64,000 bases of DNA, from contig JAKRSD010000019.1 of the NCBI GenBank assembly GCA_022402535.1, positions 26,460-90,459 on the forward strand, read 5' to 3'. This document shows positions 46,468 to 56,353 of the stretch, in pieces. The first letter of the stretch is position 1; each line of letters begins with the position of its first letter. This stretch comes from Flavobacteriales bacterium. GTDB lineage: Bacteria; Bacteroidota; Bacteroidia; CAIKAF01. Made by a program: the position numbers and the translations under genes. The notes beneath the pieces were generated by a model, which was not told the DNA's origin, made no database searches, and saw only the letters and a list, made by a program, of their open reading frames with translations.

Positions 46468-47031
46468 ATGAGCGAAACGCACGAAATGAACGAAGAGCCA
46501 ATTACTCCTGAAAGCATTCAGGAAAATGAACAAAATGAGGGCGTACAGGGAGAAAACAATGCAGAAACTGCCGAAACGGATTCCCAAAATAACTTCGAAC
46601 AGAAGTATAACGAAACTTACGACCGGTATGTGAGACTGATTGCCGAATTTGAAAATTATAAAAAACGGACGGTAAAGGAGCGCATGGATCTTGTCAAAAC
46701 GGCAGGTGCCGATGTGGTTTCTGCCATATTGCCCGTGGCCGATGATTTTAACCGGGCGTTCAAATCGTTTGAAACCGCCACCGAGCTCGACGCCGTGAAG
46801 GAAGGCCTCGAACTGATTTATAAAAAATTCTGGAAAGTGCTTTCCGACAAAGGGTTGGAAGAAATGATGCCGGCTACCGGCGAGGTTTTCGATGCCGATA
46901 TTCATGAAGCCATTACCCAGATTCCGGCCCCTTCGGAAGCGTTAAAAGGAAAAATTCTGGATGTGGTGGAAAAAGGTTTTTCACTCAACGGAAAAATATT
47001 GCGTTACCCCAAAGTGGTGGTAGGCGCGTAA
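46468..47031 (+). CDS. grpE: Nucleotide exchange factor GrpE
   Basis: 187 residues: an acidic, disordered start rich in Glu/Asn, a long helix (about 40-95) and a C-terminal beta domain with MMPATGEVFDADIHEAITQ. EFENYKKRTVKER is the conserved helix motif. GrpE releases ADP from DnaK and forms a pair with dnaJ 12 bases downstream; dnaK is not in the window. Confidence 0.94.
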   Translation: MSETHEMNEEPITPESIQENEQNEGVQGENNAETAETDSQNNFEQKYNETYDRYVRLIAEFENYKKRTVKERMDLVKTAGADVVSAILPVADDFNRAFKSFETATELDAVKEGLELIYKKFWKVLSDKGLEEMMPATGEVFDADIHEAITQIPAPSEALKGKILDVVEKGFSLNGKILRYPKVVVGA

Positions 47032-47043
47032 ACCAATCAGAAC

Positions 47044-48198
47044 ATGGCAAAAAGAGATTTTTACGAGATATTGGAAGTGCCCAAAACGGCTTCCGCGGAT
47101 GAAATTAAAAAGGCGTACCGCAAAAAAGCCATTCAATTCCATCCCGACAAAAACCCGGGCGATAAAGCGGCTGAAGAAAAATTTAAGGAAGCGGCCGAGG
47201 CATACGAAGTGCTGAGCGATGCCGACAAAAAGGCCCGTTACGACCGTTTTGGTCATGCGGGTGTGGGCGGAGCAGCCGGGGGCGGAGGCGGGTATTCCGG
47301 CGGCATGAACATGGAAGATATTTTCGATCAGTTCGGCGATATTTTCGGGGAAGCTTTCGGATTCGGTGGCGGCGGACGTTCGCGCGGCGGGGGCGGACAA
47401 AGGCCCGTGCACCGCGGTTCCAATATACGCATCAAGGTAAAACTCACCCTGGAAGAAATTGCCACGGGTGTAACCAAAAAAATCAAAGTCAACAAATACA
47501 TTTCCTGCGATACCTGCAAAGGCTCGGGCGCCAAAGGCGGAAATTATAAAAACTGTACCACCTGCAACGGTTCGGGACAGGTTACCCGCGTTACCGATAC
47601 GTTTCTGGGCAGAATGCAGACCCGTCAGACCTGCCCAACCTGTGGCGGAGAAGGCAGAACCATTACCGATAAGTGCACCAAATGTTATGGCGACGGTGTG
47701 GTGCGCAGCGAAGAAGTGTTGGAACTGAAAATACCCGCCGGGGTGGCAGAAGGTATGCAGCTTACCGTGCAGGGAAAGGGAAATGCAGGCCCGCGAAACG
47801 GACATCCCGGCGATTTGCTGGTGGTGATTGAAGAGCAGGAACACGAGCACTTTGTACGCGACAACGAAAATATTTATTACAACCTCAACGTAAATTTTGC
47901 GGATGCGGCCATGGGCGCCGAAGTGGAAGTGCCCACGTTGTCCGGAAGGGCTAAAATTAAAATTGCCCCCGGCACCCAATCGGGAAAGGTGTTGAAACTG
48001 AAAGGAAAAGGATTGCCTTCCGTACAGGGATATCAAACCGGCGATTTGCTGGTTACCGTGTATGTGTGGACACCGCAAAATCTGACCAAAGAAGAAAAAC
48101 AACTGCTGGAAAAACTGCGCACGATGCCCAATTTTTCACCGGGAGAAGGAGAGCAGGGGAGAGGATTTTTCAGCCGTATGAAAGATATGTTTGAGTAG
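47044..48198 (+). CDS. dnaJ: Co-chaperone DnaJ
   Basis: 384 residues, type A Hsp40. J domain (1-70) with HPD in FHPDKNPGD, a Gly/Phe-rich linker (about 75-130), then four zinc-binding motifs: [24 protein letters not shown] and CTKCYGDG, all complete. The C-terminal substrate-binding domains follow. It stimulates DnaK ATPase activity and delivers substrates. Operon with grpE. Confidence 0.96.
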   Translation: MAKRDFYEILEVPKTASADEIKKAYRKKAIQFHPDKNPGDKAAEEKFKEAAEAYEVLSDADKKARYDRFGHAGVGGAAGGGGGYSGGMNMEDIFDQFGDIFGEAFGFGGGGRSRGGGGQRPVHRGSNIRIKVKLTLEEIATGVTKKIKVNKYISCDTCKGSGAKGGNYKNCTTCNGSGQVTRVTDTFLGRMQTRQTCPTCGGEGRTITDKCTKCYGDGVVRSEEVLELKIPAGVAEGMQLTVQGKGNAGPRNGHPGDLLVVIEEQEHEHFVRDNENIYYNLNVNFADAAMGAEVEVPTLSGRAKIKIAPGTQSGKVLKLKGKGLPSVQGYQTGDLLVTVYVWTPQNLTKEEKQLLEKLRTMPNFSPGEGEQGRGFFSRMKDMFE

Positions 48199-48282
48199 AA
48201 AAGTCGATATATTTCATGCGTTGGGCGAAGCATTGACGTTTCCTTTTTTGTTTAAATAGTACATTTATCCAAAATTAACGGG

Positions 48283-49236
48283 TTGACTCCTCTTTTTAAA
48301 GCTGAACAGATTGTAAAACGCTTCGGGAAGCACATCGCTTTGGACAATGTATCCATTGAAGTTCCCACGCAGCGTATATTCGGGTTGTTGGGGCCTAACG
48401 GCGCCGGAAAAACCACGCTCATCCGGATTATGAACCGCATCATTGCGCCCGATTCGGGCACATGTTATTTCAACGGTAAAGTAATGACCGATGCCGATAC
48501 CGACCGCATCGGGTATATGCCCGAAGAACGAGGCCTGTATAAAAAAATGTCCGTTTCGGAGCATGTGTTATACCTGGCACAACTCAAGGGAATGACCCAA
48601 TCCGATGCCCGTAAATCGTGGGCAGAATGGGTGGAAAAATTCAATATGCAGGCCTGGAAAAACAAAAAGGTGGAAGACCTTTCCAAGGGCATGCAGCAAA
48701 AGGTGCAGTTTGTATGCACCGTGATACATAAACCGCTGTTTCTTATTCTGGATGAACCCTTCAGCGGTTTCGACCCCGTGAATGCCGATCTGGTAAAAAA
48801 TGAGATTCTGGAACTCAAAAAAAACGGAACCACCATCGTGCTCAGCACACACAGCATGGCTTCTGTGGAAGAACTTTGCGATGATATTGCCATGATTCAT
48901 AAAGGTCAATGTGTGCTGAACGGCTCGGTGCAGCAGATTCGTAAACAATTCAAAACGGGCGAATACGAAATTGTATTTGCCGGCAATATGGTCACCTTTA
49001 CCACGGCCCTGTGGGCAGGAGGAAAAATCATCAGCCAGACAAACCTCGGCACCGATTTGTGGAAAGTGCGTCTGGTGCTTAATCCGCAGGCTAATATCAA
49101 TGGTCTGCTGCACGAACTCATTCAAAAAGTAGAAATCAAAAGCCTGCACGAATATCTTCCGGGTATGCACGAAATATTTGTCAGTCATGTAAAAGAAGGC
49201 GAAAAATCGCCGGTTTCGGAGGGCTATACCGAATGA
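48283..49236 (+). CDS. ABC transporter ATP-binding protein (ABC-2 exporter)
   Basis: 317-residue ATPase. Walker A GPNGAGKTT (37-45), signature LSKGMQQKVQF, Walker B LILDEPFSGFDP and switch His in LSTHSM; the C-terminal part (about 215-310) is the usual accessory domain of NatA-like exporters. The start is TTG at 48283 giving MTPLFKAEQIVKRFG; there is no nearby in-frame ATG. It overlaps the permease gene by 4 bases (ATGA), so they make one complex. Substrate unknown. Confidence 0.88.
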   Translation: MTPLFKAEQIVKRFGKHIALDNVSIEVPTQRIFGLLGPNGAGKTTLIRIMNRIIAPDSGTCYFNGKVMTDADTDRIGYMPEERGLYKKMSVSEHVLYLAQLKGMTQSDARKSWAEWVEKFNMQAWKNKKVEDLSKGMQQKVQFVCTVIHKPLFLILDEPFSGFDPVNADLVKNEILELKKNGTTIVLSTHSMASVEELCDDIAMIHKGQCVLNGSVQQIRKQFKTGEYEIVFAGNMVTFTTALWAGGKIISQTNLGTDLWKVRLVLNPQANINGLLHELIQKVEIKSLHEYLPGMHEIFVSHVKEGEKSPVSEGYTE

Positions 49237-50570
49237 AAAAGGTACTGTTAATCATAAAACGCGAATACATGACCCGGGTGCGTAAGCGCTCCTTTCTGGT
49301 TATGACCTTATTGGGGCCCATGCTTGCCGCTTTGTTATACGGGCTGTTTATCTGGATTGCCGTTTCAGAAGAAACCCCGTCCGTGCGTATCGGCCTCTGC
49401 GATCAGAGCGAACTGTTTATCGGCGACGAAATCATCAGCCAGAATACCCACCTCAACATTTCGTATCCGCAGGCACCCAAAATTGTGGACGATGCCAAAG
49501 ACAGCCTGCGTGCCGGGAAATACGATGCCATTCTCTTTATCCCCCGCGATCCCATCAATTCCTTCTCCAAAAGTTTTGTGCTTTTTTATGTGGATCGGCT
49601 TCCCGTTTCCACGATTAAATACACCGAAGAACTCACCAGCCGTATTCTTGAAGATTATAAACTCAAGATGAATAACATGAGCAGGCCCGAGTTTGAAATG
49701 GTGCGCACCCGCATTACCCTGGAGCAGACCAAGGTGTTTACCGACCCCAAAAAAGAAGACCAGCGCACCAATGATGCCGCCTTTGTGATAGCCTTTATCA
49801 ACGGTTTTTTGGTGTATATTCTCATTTTGGTGTATGGCACGCAGGTATTACGCGGGGTGATGGAAGAAAAACAGAGCCGTATCGTGGAAGTGATTATTTC
49901 CAGCGTGAAACCCATTCAGCTTATGGCGGGTAAAATTTTGGGCATAGCCGCCGTGGGACTTACCCAGTTCACCATTTGGATTGTGTTTTCAGGCATTTGT
50001 TTTATGGTGATTTCGCAGATTGTGATGGGCTTTTCCGACCCGGCCCAAATCCGCGAACAGTTGGAAACCATGGGGCAGTTTACGGCCAATGAAGGCATTG
50101 CCGACAAAGCCAATCTGGAGCTTATGGCCGGTATTCTGGGCACTAACCTGTGGGTGGTGTTGCCCGTGGTATTCTTTTTCTTTGTGGGCGGTTACCTGTT
50201 ATATTCTTCGCTTTTTGCTGCCGTGGGCGCTTTGGTAGATACCGATTCCGATACCCAGCAGTTTATGCTTCCCGTTACGCTTCCGCTTATTTTTTCCATC
50301 GCGTTGGCCCAGGTGGCCCTCAAAAATCCGGATGGTAACCTGGCCCTGTTTTTATCCATTTTTCCGCTTACCAGCCCCATCGTATTTCCGGTGAAGGCCG
50401 CTTTTGAATTCGAAGTATCGCACCTGTTGATTTCTATGGGCGTGTTGCTGCTCTCCATTGTATTGGTGGCCTGGATGGCCGGGAAAATTTACCGCACGGG
50501 CATTCTGATGTATGGAAAACGCATCACTTGGAGCGAAGTGTTCCGCTGGCTGTTTTATAGGAATGGGTAG
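49233..50570 (+). CDS. ABC-2 type permease (NatB-like)
   Basis: 445 residues: one membrane helix near the N-terminus (about 23-45), a large periplasmic domain, then five or more helices from about 180 to 430 with EEKQSRIVEVIISSVKPIQLMAGKI, the hallmark of the NatB/ABC2 membrane family. It is the membrane partner of the ATPase encoded just upstream. Sodium or drug export are possibilities, neither shown by sequence. Confidence 0.85.
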   Translation: MKKVLLIIKREYMTRVRKRSFLVMTLLGPMLAALLYGLFIWIAVSEETPSVRIGLCDQSELFIGDEIISQNTHLNISYPQAPKIVDDAKDSLRAGKYDAILFIPRDPINSFSKSFVLFYVDRLPVSTIKYTEELTSRILEDYKLKMNNMSRPEFEMVRTRITLEQTKVFTDPKKEDQRTNDAAFVIAFINGFLVYILILVYGTQVLRGVMEEKQSRIVEVIISSVKPIQLMAGKILGIAAVGLTQFTIWIVFSGICFMVISQIVMGFSDPAQIREQLETMGQFTANEGIADKANLELMAGILGTNLWVVLPVVFFFFVGGYLLYSSLFAAVGALVDTDSDTQQFMLPVTLPLIFSIALAQVALKNPDGNLALFLSIFPLTSPIVFPVKAAFEFEVSHLLISMGVLLLSIVLVAWMAGKIYRTGILMYGKRITWSEVFRWLFYRNG

Positions 50571-50577
50571 GGGAGTT

Positions 50578-50862
50578 TTACTTGGTAAATATTATATATT
50601 CTTCAACTGGTAAAAGCTCAATCAAGTCAGGATAAATTAAAGCATGATGATCTTTATTATTCAAAAGTTCAATTTGATATAATTTAGGTGTTTTAATTGA
50701 ATCACCGCTTTTAAGTAAGAAATGGTTAGAATTTACAATATCAACAATTCTGCAAATTTCTCCATCTTTAATTGCAAGTGCGTTGTCGATATAATGTAAG
50801 TCTTGTCTCATCGTATTATATGCACTATCCTTAATTTTATAATTATAAATTATTTTTTTCAT
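50578..50862 (-). CDS. Small hypothetical protein downstream of the MmeI-like gene
   Basis: 94 residues, AT-rich codons. The start overlaps the stop of the restriction-modification gene by four bases (ATGA), so it is translationally coupled to it. The protein has a beta-rich look (EICRIVDIVNSNHFLLKSGD) and no membrane segment. No family recognised. The tight coupling suggests a role with the enzyme, for instance specificity or control, which is inference. Confidence 0.6.
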   Translation of the reverse strand: MKKIIYNYKIKDSAYNTMRQDLHYIDNALAIKDGEICRIVDIVNSNHFLLKSGDSIKTPKLYQIELLNNKDHHALIYPDLIELLPVEEYIIFTK

Positions 50863-53738
50863 TTCTTCTTTTCTTTCTCCTTTGTAAATATATCAGCTGT
50901 ATATTTTTCATAAAGCCCGAATAAAAACTCCACTCTTTGAGCTTCGTTTGAAAACGCTTGTGGCCTGTAAGCTAAGTCAACGGCTTTGTCTAACTCATTA
51001 TGCGCTTTAACTAATGCAGAAGGCATTGCTAATGAATCGTAAAGGTCAGCAAGAGAACTATTAGGGAATAACATCCTTACTTCCAATACTTTTTGGGCTG
51101 CTAATTCTATGGCTTTTATATGTTTGTTGCTTGGGTTTTCGGGCCAAGGGAAATTATTGTAAACAATTGTATTAGAATAGCTATAATCACTTTTCATTCT
51201 TCCGCATGTATATCTCATCCAAGTCATATGCATAGCCGATGTAAGAATTCCGAAATGAAAATTTGTAGTATAGGGAACAATGAATGTTTTATCAGAAACA
51301 ATATAATCTTTGGTCAAATAGGCAATCGGTATATATTTTCTGTTTTCAGAAGATACCTTTGGAATTACTAAAAAATCAGTTTCAGGTTGCCGCTCTTCAG
51401 CAAATAAATAGGGTAGATTGCTCATTTTTTTTGTACCGGCTCTAGTGCTTTCTTCTCTAAATTTTTTAACTAATTTGAATCGCTCCTGAAACTCTTGGAT
51501 ATTTCTAAATTCTGATGGGTCAATATCTTTAAGCCATATACACCATCTTATAGTATTGTTAATGAAATCGTCACCACTTATAAAGCGCTTGAAAAATATA
51601 TCTGCTTTTGGCTCTTTTTTAGTTATCAGATTTTTTTCTTCATCTTTAAGTATTAAAAATCCTCCATCTCTTGCCGCGCTTCCTGATTGCATTTTGGGGA
51701 CCTTACATATAGGGTTGTTTACTGATAGCAGTACAATATCTTTGCTTTCTACTAAATAGGGGTTTATGTTTTTTACGGCTATTTCAATCGGTTCACCTTT
51801 AATATCTTGGTAGTCATAAATCAATTTTTTATTGGTGTCATAATTGGCAAATCCAATTATCACTACATGAACTGCTGCTTTTCCTCTTGCTTCATTAGTC
51901 CAACTGAATGTACGGTGAGCAAAATGAATTTTTACATTATATAAATTAAAAAGAATTGTCCATAAAATTCCGGGTTGTTCTCCCTGAGTGATAGAATTGG
52001 TGGAAACAAAAGCTGTTTTTGTCTTCCTATTTTGCATTATCTGTGCGGCTTTAATATACCAAGCGCAAACATAATCCAACATTCCATAGCTTTTTAAGCC
52101 AGAAAACAGGACCCTCATATCATTTTTTTGAATTTCATTCTGATAAGCACTACCAATGAAAGGTGGATTCCCAATTATAAAATCAAAATTATTATCCGTG
52201 TTTGTAATTGTGTTTGTTGTTGAGTTTCTTTCGTCAATGATGGTAAGATTTTTAGTTTTAATATTTACAGAAATATACTCAGCATCAGGTTCGTTCAGTT
52301 TAACAATTGTATTAGGAGCTTCAATATCAATACTATTTGTTTTCAGCAAATCATTCCAATCCATTTGGAGGGCATTCCCATGTACAATAGTGGCCGCTTT
52401 TTTAAGTGGTAACCTGACAAAATATTGTCCAAACTCATTGCTTATTTGCATGTTCATTTGGTGGTCTATAAGCCACATGGCAACTTCTGCAATCCGGGCA
52501 GGAAATTCTTCATATTCAATTCCGTAAAACTGATCTACATCAAGCCAAATAATACTGCTCACATCTAATACGGTTTGCCCCGTTTTGTTTAAAGCTCTTA
52601 AAATTTCGAGCTCCAAAAAACGTAGTTCTCTGTATGTGATAACTAAGAAATTTCCACAACCACAGGCAGGGTCTAAAAATTTGAGTTTACTTAAATTCTT
52701 ATGAAATTCTGATAATTTATTTCTGTTGTCTTTTATTTTTTCAAAATCTTTCCAGAGTTCATCTAGAAACAATGGTTTTATCAGCTTTAAAATGTTGGTT
52801 TCGCTTGTGTAATGTGCTCCTAAGTTTCTACGCTCTTTCGGGTTCATTACACTTTGGAACATAGAGCCAAATATGGCAGGAGAAATTTTACTCCAATCAA
52901 TATAGGTGCAATCCAAAAGAGCCTGTCGCATTTTACTGTCGAAACTAGCCATTGGCAAGATTTCTTCAAATAGTTTACCGTTTACATACGGAAACGAAGC
53001 AAGCTGTTCATCAAGGTTTTTAAATCGTTTTTCATTAGGAGTGTTGAGCACTTGAAAGAGTTCCTGAAGTTTTGCGGCGAGGTCGCTTCCATCAATGTTC
53101 GTTCGCCGTTCAATATATTCTTGAAATTGTTGCTTTTCAAATATTGTGGTATCCTCAGCAAACAAACAAAAGAGTATTCTTACCAGATATACTTCTAATG
53201 GGTGACCCGTGTAGCCTATTTCTTCCAGTCTGTCGTGAAGCTTGCCCATCAGCTCGGCTGCTTTAATGTTTGCAGGGTCTTGCTCTTTGTAAACCTTCTT
53301 CTGGTAGCCTAATAAATACCCGAAATGCTGGACATGATTTACAAGGTCTTTAAGTTTGAACTCAACGGTTTTGTTTTCTTCAAGGTCGAAAAGCCGAAAA
53401 TTTTCAAAGTCTGAAATAAGAATATATTTGGGTAATTCAAATTCCTTCAACCCGTGCAAATAATCTTTAGCTTGTTCAAAGGCTTTGTCTAGGTTTTTAC
53501 CCCGACTTTTCATTTCAATTAAAATTGTTCCTTTCCAAAGTAGGTCAATGTATCCATCTTTATCGTCCAATTTTTTTACCCGATGTTCAAACGAAGAAAC
53601 CCTTTTACTTGTTATGCCAAATACATTAAAGAACTCAACCAAAAAGGGTTTTGCGTCTGCTTCTTCGTTTGCAGTGTCCGCCCATTCTTTTGAGAATTTT
53701 AAAGCTCGGTCTTTTATTTCATTCCAACTGAGGGTCAT
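50859..53738 (-). CDS. MmeI-like restriction-modification enzyme (type IIL/IIG)
   Basis: 959-residue single polypeptide. Residues 1-150 form the nuclease domain: D65, nine residues, then E75-M-K77, the same D-X9-E-X-K spacing as MmeI. A helical connector follows (to about 300), then the adenine methyltransferase with GAHYTSETNILKLI (306-319), SAM motif LDPACGCGNF (354-363) and catalytic NPPF (523-526), and a C-terminal target-recognition region. In this family the enzyme marks one DNA strand and cuts at a fixed distance. Codons are AT-rich compared with neighbouring housekeeping genes, a sign of transfer. Recognition site unknown. Confidence 0.88.
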   Translation of the reverse strand: MTLSWNEIKDRALKFSKEWADTANEEADAKPFLVEFFNVFGITSKRVSSFEHRVKKLDDKDGYIDLLWKGTILIEMKSRGKNLDKAFEQAKDYLHGLKEFELPKYILISDFENFRLFDLEENKTVEFKLKDLVNHVQHFGYLLGYQKKVYKEQDPANIKAAELMGKLHDRLEEIGYTGHPLEVYLVRILFCLFAEDTTIFEKQQFQEYIERRTNIDGSDLAAKLQELFQVLNTPNEKRFKNLDEQLASFPYVNGKLFEEILPMASFDSKMRQALLDCTYIDWSKISPAIFGSMFQSVMNPKERRNLGAHYTSETNILKLIKPLFLDELWKDFEKIKDNRNKLSEFHKNLSKLKFLDPACGCGNFLVITYRELRFLELEILRALNKTGQTVLDVSSIIWLDVDQFYGIEYEEFPARIAEVAMWLIDHQMNMQISNEFGQYFVRLPLKKAATIVHGNALQMDWNDLLKTNSIDIEAPNTIVKLNEPDAEYISVNIKTKNLTIIDERNSTTNTITNTDNNFDFIIGNPPFIGSAYQNEIQKNDMRVLFSGLKSYGMLDYVCAWYIKAAQIMQNRKTKTAFVSTNSITQGEQPGILWTILFNLYNVKIHFAHRTFSWTNEARGKAAVHVVIIGFANYDTNKKLIYDYQDIKGEPIEIAVKNINPYLVESKDIVLLSVNNPICKVPKMQSGSAARDGGFLILKDEEKNLITKKEPKADIFFKRFISGDDFINNTIRWCIWLKDIDPSEFRNIQEFQERFKLVKKFREESTRAGTKKMSNLPYLFAEERQPETDFLVIPKVSSENRKYIPIAYLTKDYIVSDKTFIVPYTTNFHFGILTSAMHMTWMRYTCGRMKSDYSYSNTIVYNNFPWPENPSNKHIKAIELAAQKVLEVRMLFPNSSLADLYDSLAMPSALVKAHNELDKAVDLAYRPQAFSNEAQRVEFLFGLYEKYTADIFTKEKEKKK

Positions 53739-53785
53739 TTGTTTTTAAGCTTTTCTGATTTCTTTATATCAGGATGTCACTTCAA

Positions 53786-54607
53786 TTATTTCGTATTCTT
53801 CAAATACTCTTCAAATATATTTAATTGTCTTGCCGAAGCAAGTAGTTTTTCCCAATGCTCAGTTTTTATTATTGGTGCTACCAGCGTGTATTCATCAACC
53901 CGCTGCCATTCTTCAGGCAAAATGGTATTTAAGATATCGTTAGTTATCATCACCGCTTCATCTTCTTCATTATGAAGCATGATATAGTCGTATTTGTCTA
54001 CGATACAATCAAATGCATTGGTAATTAATTTAATAAATTTAGGTTCATCATCATCACCTACTTGAATTACCTGCCCATAATCATAATCAGGGATATAATA
54101 GTTGACTTTCTCTATTAAATCAAAAATGGCTTTTGTCAGATTTTCACCCGATAAATCTTTCCATTTATTAAAAATATGTTTTCCAAAGTGTACCTTTCTT
54201 TTAGTACCGTAAATCGTAATTTCTTCACCCAATCCCAAAAGAGCCTGTACAATGTTGCAATCCTGTTGTATTTGTTTTTCAATAAATTGTGGTTTGAAAA
54301 GCGGATAGCCTTCAACCGGCTCATCATCTTCATTCAATACAATACCGTTGGTGAGAAATTTTATTTGAGAAACCAGTTTATTGGTAAGTTCATAATCGTG
54401 AATATTAGATAGGAGTGTATTTCGGATTTCAATATAATCAGATTCAGGAGTTAAGTCTACTCCTCTTGTAGAGTGGTTTTCAATCCAATAATAATAAGAA
54501 CCATCATCACGATATGAAAATGCCGCTCCATTTATATTCTTTATCAGCAGATTTAGTTTTTCAAAATCTAAAGGTGTGTTTCCAATAATTTTATGAATAA
54601 TACTCAT
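53786..54607 (-). CDS. Hypothetical protein upstream of the MmeI-like gene
   Basis: 273 residues, strongly acidic, no signal peptide or membrane segment; mixed helix/strand with aromatic-rich start (AFSYRDDGSYYYWIENHS) and an acidic C-terminal half (VDEYTLVAPIIKTEHWEKLL). No family recognised. It lies 47 bases upstream of the restriction-modification gene in the same direction and shares its low GC, so the three genes look like one acquired unit. Confidence 0.65.
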   Translation of the reverse strand: MSIIHKIIGNTPLDFEKLNLLIKNINGAAFSYRDDGSYYYWIENHSTRGVDLTPESDYIEIRNTLLSNIHDYELTNKLVSQIKFLTNGIVLNEDDEPVEGYPLFKPQFIEKQIQQDCNIVQALLGLGEEITIYGTKRKVHFGKHIFNKWKDLSGENLTKAIFDLIEKVNYYIPDYDYGQVIQVGDDDEPKFIKLITNAFDCIVDKYDYIMLHNEEDEAVMITNDILNTILPEEWQRVDEYTLVAPIIKTEHWEKLLASARQLNIFEEYLKNTK

Positions 54608-54868
54608 TTGACTAGGGTGTGTTTTTGATTAAATTTCTTATGCTATTAAAAACAAAGGGTTTAAAGTTTCAAAACGCTGACTCTTTGCATTTCATGTTTT
54701 GCAACTCACCAAATTTAATCAGATTTTCTTAAAGAATATAGATTTCTCGTCAAGAAATTGAAACTTTCGTGATGAGTATTTAATTTTCGGATGCCTTTTC
54801 AAGCAAATGATTTTCTTGTATTTTAATTTATTCAGTCGGTTCCGTGAAAATCCATGCCCTTTTTATAA

Positions 54869-56269
54869 TCAGGGTTGAATTTTATACAATTCAGTCCACG
54901 CTTTTTTCTTTTCAAACCGTTTGACCAACGGGTGTTTCCCTTGGATTTCCTGATACAGCGTTTTATCTAATTCGTTCGAACAAAATATAACATATTCGGT
55001 ACTATCCGTAAAGGTATTTTGAACTTGAAAAATCTGTTTTTCATCATGTAGATAGCCCAATTGGGGATTGGTAAGGTAATGAGCCATTAAAAAACCGGTT
55101 TGAATTTCTTGGTCATAAATTTGGATGTCTTCACAATATGCAATCAAATCAGACTGCACCGAAATCATATCCCTAAAACCCAAGGAGTGGTCGCTGCTGT
55201 CTCTGTTATACAGGGTGAAGTACATATTATTACCCAGAATAATGCATACCAGAATGGCCGAAATTACCCGAGGAATCCGTTGGGCGAATTGTATCAGAAA
55301 GTGAACCCATATCAATAGCGAAAAAGGCAATACAGAAAGCATATACCTGGGCGAATAAAAGTTTAGCGATGAAAACACCAGATAAGCCATTACAAAAAAC
55401 ACCAAAAGGAATATTTTTTGCCTGTTTTCGAGTATATTTTTATCCTTTTTGTAAATCAAAATAATTAAGGCAATCATTCCGGAAAAGGTGAGTAAATTCC
55501 TGCCCATATAAATGAAAAGGTAGGAAGCATATCCATTCAGACGGACGAATAATTCGTTCATGGTAAAAAACGAAATATGTTCCGGGAAAAAGAACCATCC
55601 GACTATAATTTTTTGCAAAGCAAAAAATACCATCACGAACACAAGGGGTAATGACAAGAGTGAAATGTTCTTTATGATCAACCTTGTATTCTTTTCCTTT
55701 TCTGCAACAATTTCCAACAATCGCCAAGCAAATAAAATCGCCCAAATTACCAGGCCGCTTTCTTTTGTGTACAAAGCCAGTGTAAGCCATATAACGGTAT
55801 AGGAATACTTCTTTTCTAAAAAGGAATCTAAGCTCAACACGGTAAAAAGTGCCAATAAAATTTCAGGCAGAAAGAATACCGACTGAACCAAAAATACCGA
55901 CTGGACCAGGATTGCAATCAGCGAAAAAAGGGCTGTATAATACCCGAAATGTTTTTTCGCAAAAGAATAAAAACAATGAAGCAACAATAGTGAAATACTT
56001 AGCGGAAACAAGCGGGCCAACTCGATAGAATTACCTGCAATTTTCATCCAGATTGCGCTTAAAAAATAGAACAATAAAGGATGTCCTCTATATAATTCAG
56101 GCGAAATGGAATTGGGCATCAGCGACGGACCCTGGGCTGCCATTTCTTTTATGGCGGGTATATAAGACCAGGCCTCATCCCAATAATAGGGCAGGTACAA
56201 ATCCTGCATTTTAAAAACAAGAAAAATTAAAATGAAAAGATAGGGTAAGTTGTTTTTGAAGAATTGCAT
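54869..56269 (-). CDS. GT39-like membrane glycosyltransferase
   Basis: 466 residues from the ATG at 56269, with ten or more membrane helices. After the first helix comes YYWDEAWSYIPAI, where the Asp-Glu pair fits the catalytic acidic motif of PMT/ArnT-like glycosyltransferases that use polyprenyl-phosphate sugars; YRGHPLLFYFLSAIWMKIAG is also typical. Acceptor unknown. A TACTTTAG box close to the -7 consensus lies just upstream. The frame runs on to 56311, but the first 14 residues do not fit. Confidence 0.8.
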   Translation of the reverse strand: MQFFKNNLPYLFILIFLVFKMQDLYLPYYWDEAWSYIPAIKEMAAQGPSLMPNSISPELYRGHPLLFYFLSAIWMKIAGNSIELARLFPLSISLLLLHCFYSFAKKHFGYYTALFSLIAILVQSVFLVQSVFFLPEILLALFTVLSLDSFLEKKYSYTVIWLTLALYTKESGLVIWAILFAWRLLEIVAEKEKNTRLIIKNISLLSLPLVFVMVFFALQKIIVGWFFFPEHISFFTMNELFVRLNGYASYLFIYMGRNLLTFSGMIALIILIYKKDKNILENRQKIFLLVFFVMAYLVFSSLNFYSPRYMLSVLPFSLLIWVHFLIQFAQRIPRVISAILVCIILGNNMYFTLYNRDSSDHSLGFRDMISVQSDLIAYCEDIQIYDQEIQTGFLMAHYLTNPQLGYLHDEKQIFQVQNTFTDSTEYVIFCSNELDKTLYQEIQGKHPLVKRFEKKKAWTELYKIQP

Positions 56270-56353
56270 GGTTCTAAAGTACAGGAAAATATGACAATTT
56301 AATTCATGCAAATTTCCATGACCGAAGTGTCATTGTTATAGTACAAAACCGGG

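Noticed and set aside
54608..54868. Gene or RNA between the acidic hypothetical gene and the GT39-like gene
   Set aside because: The 260 bases are AT-rich with no coding frame of note and no clear hairpin; nothing could be supported.
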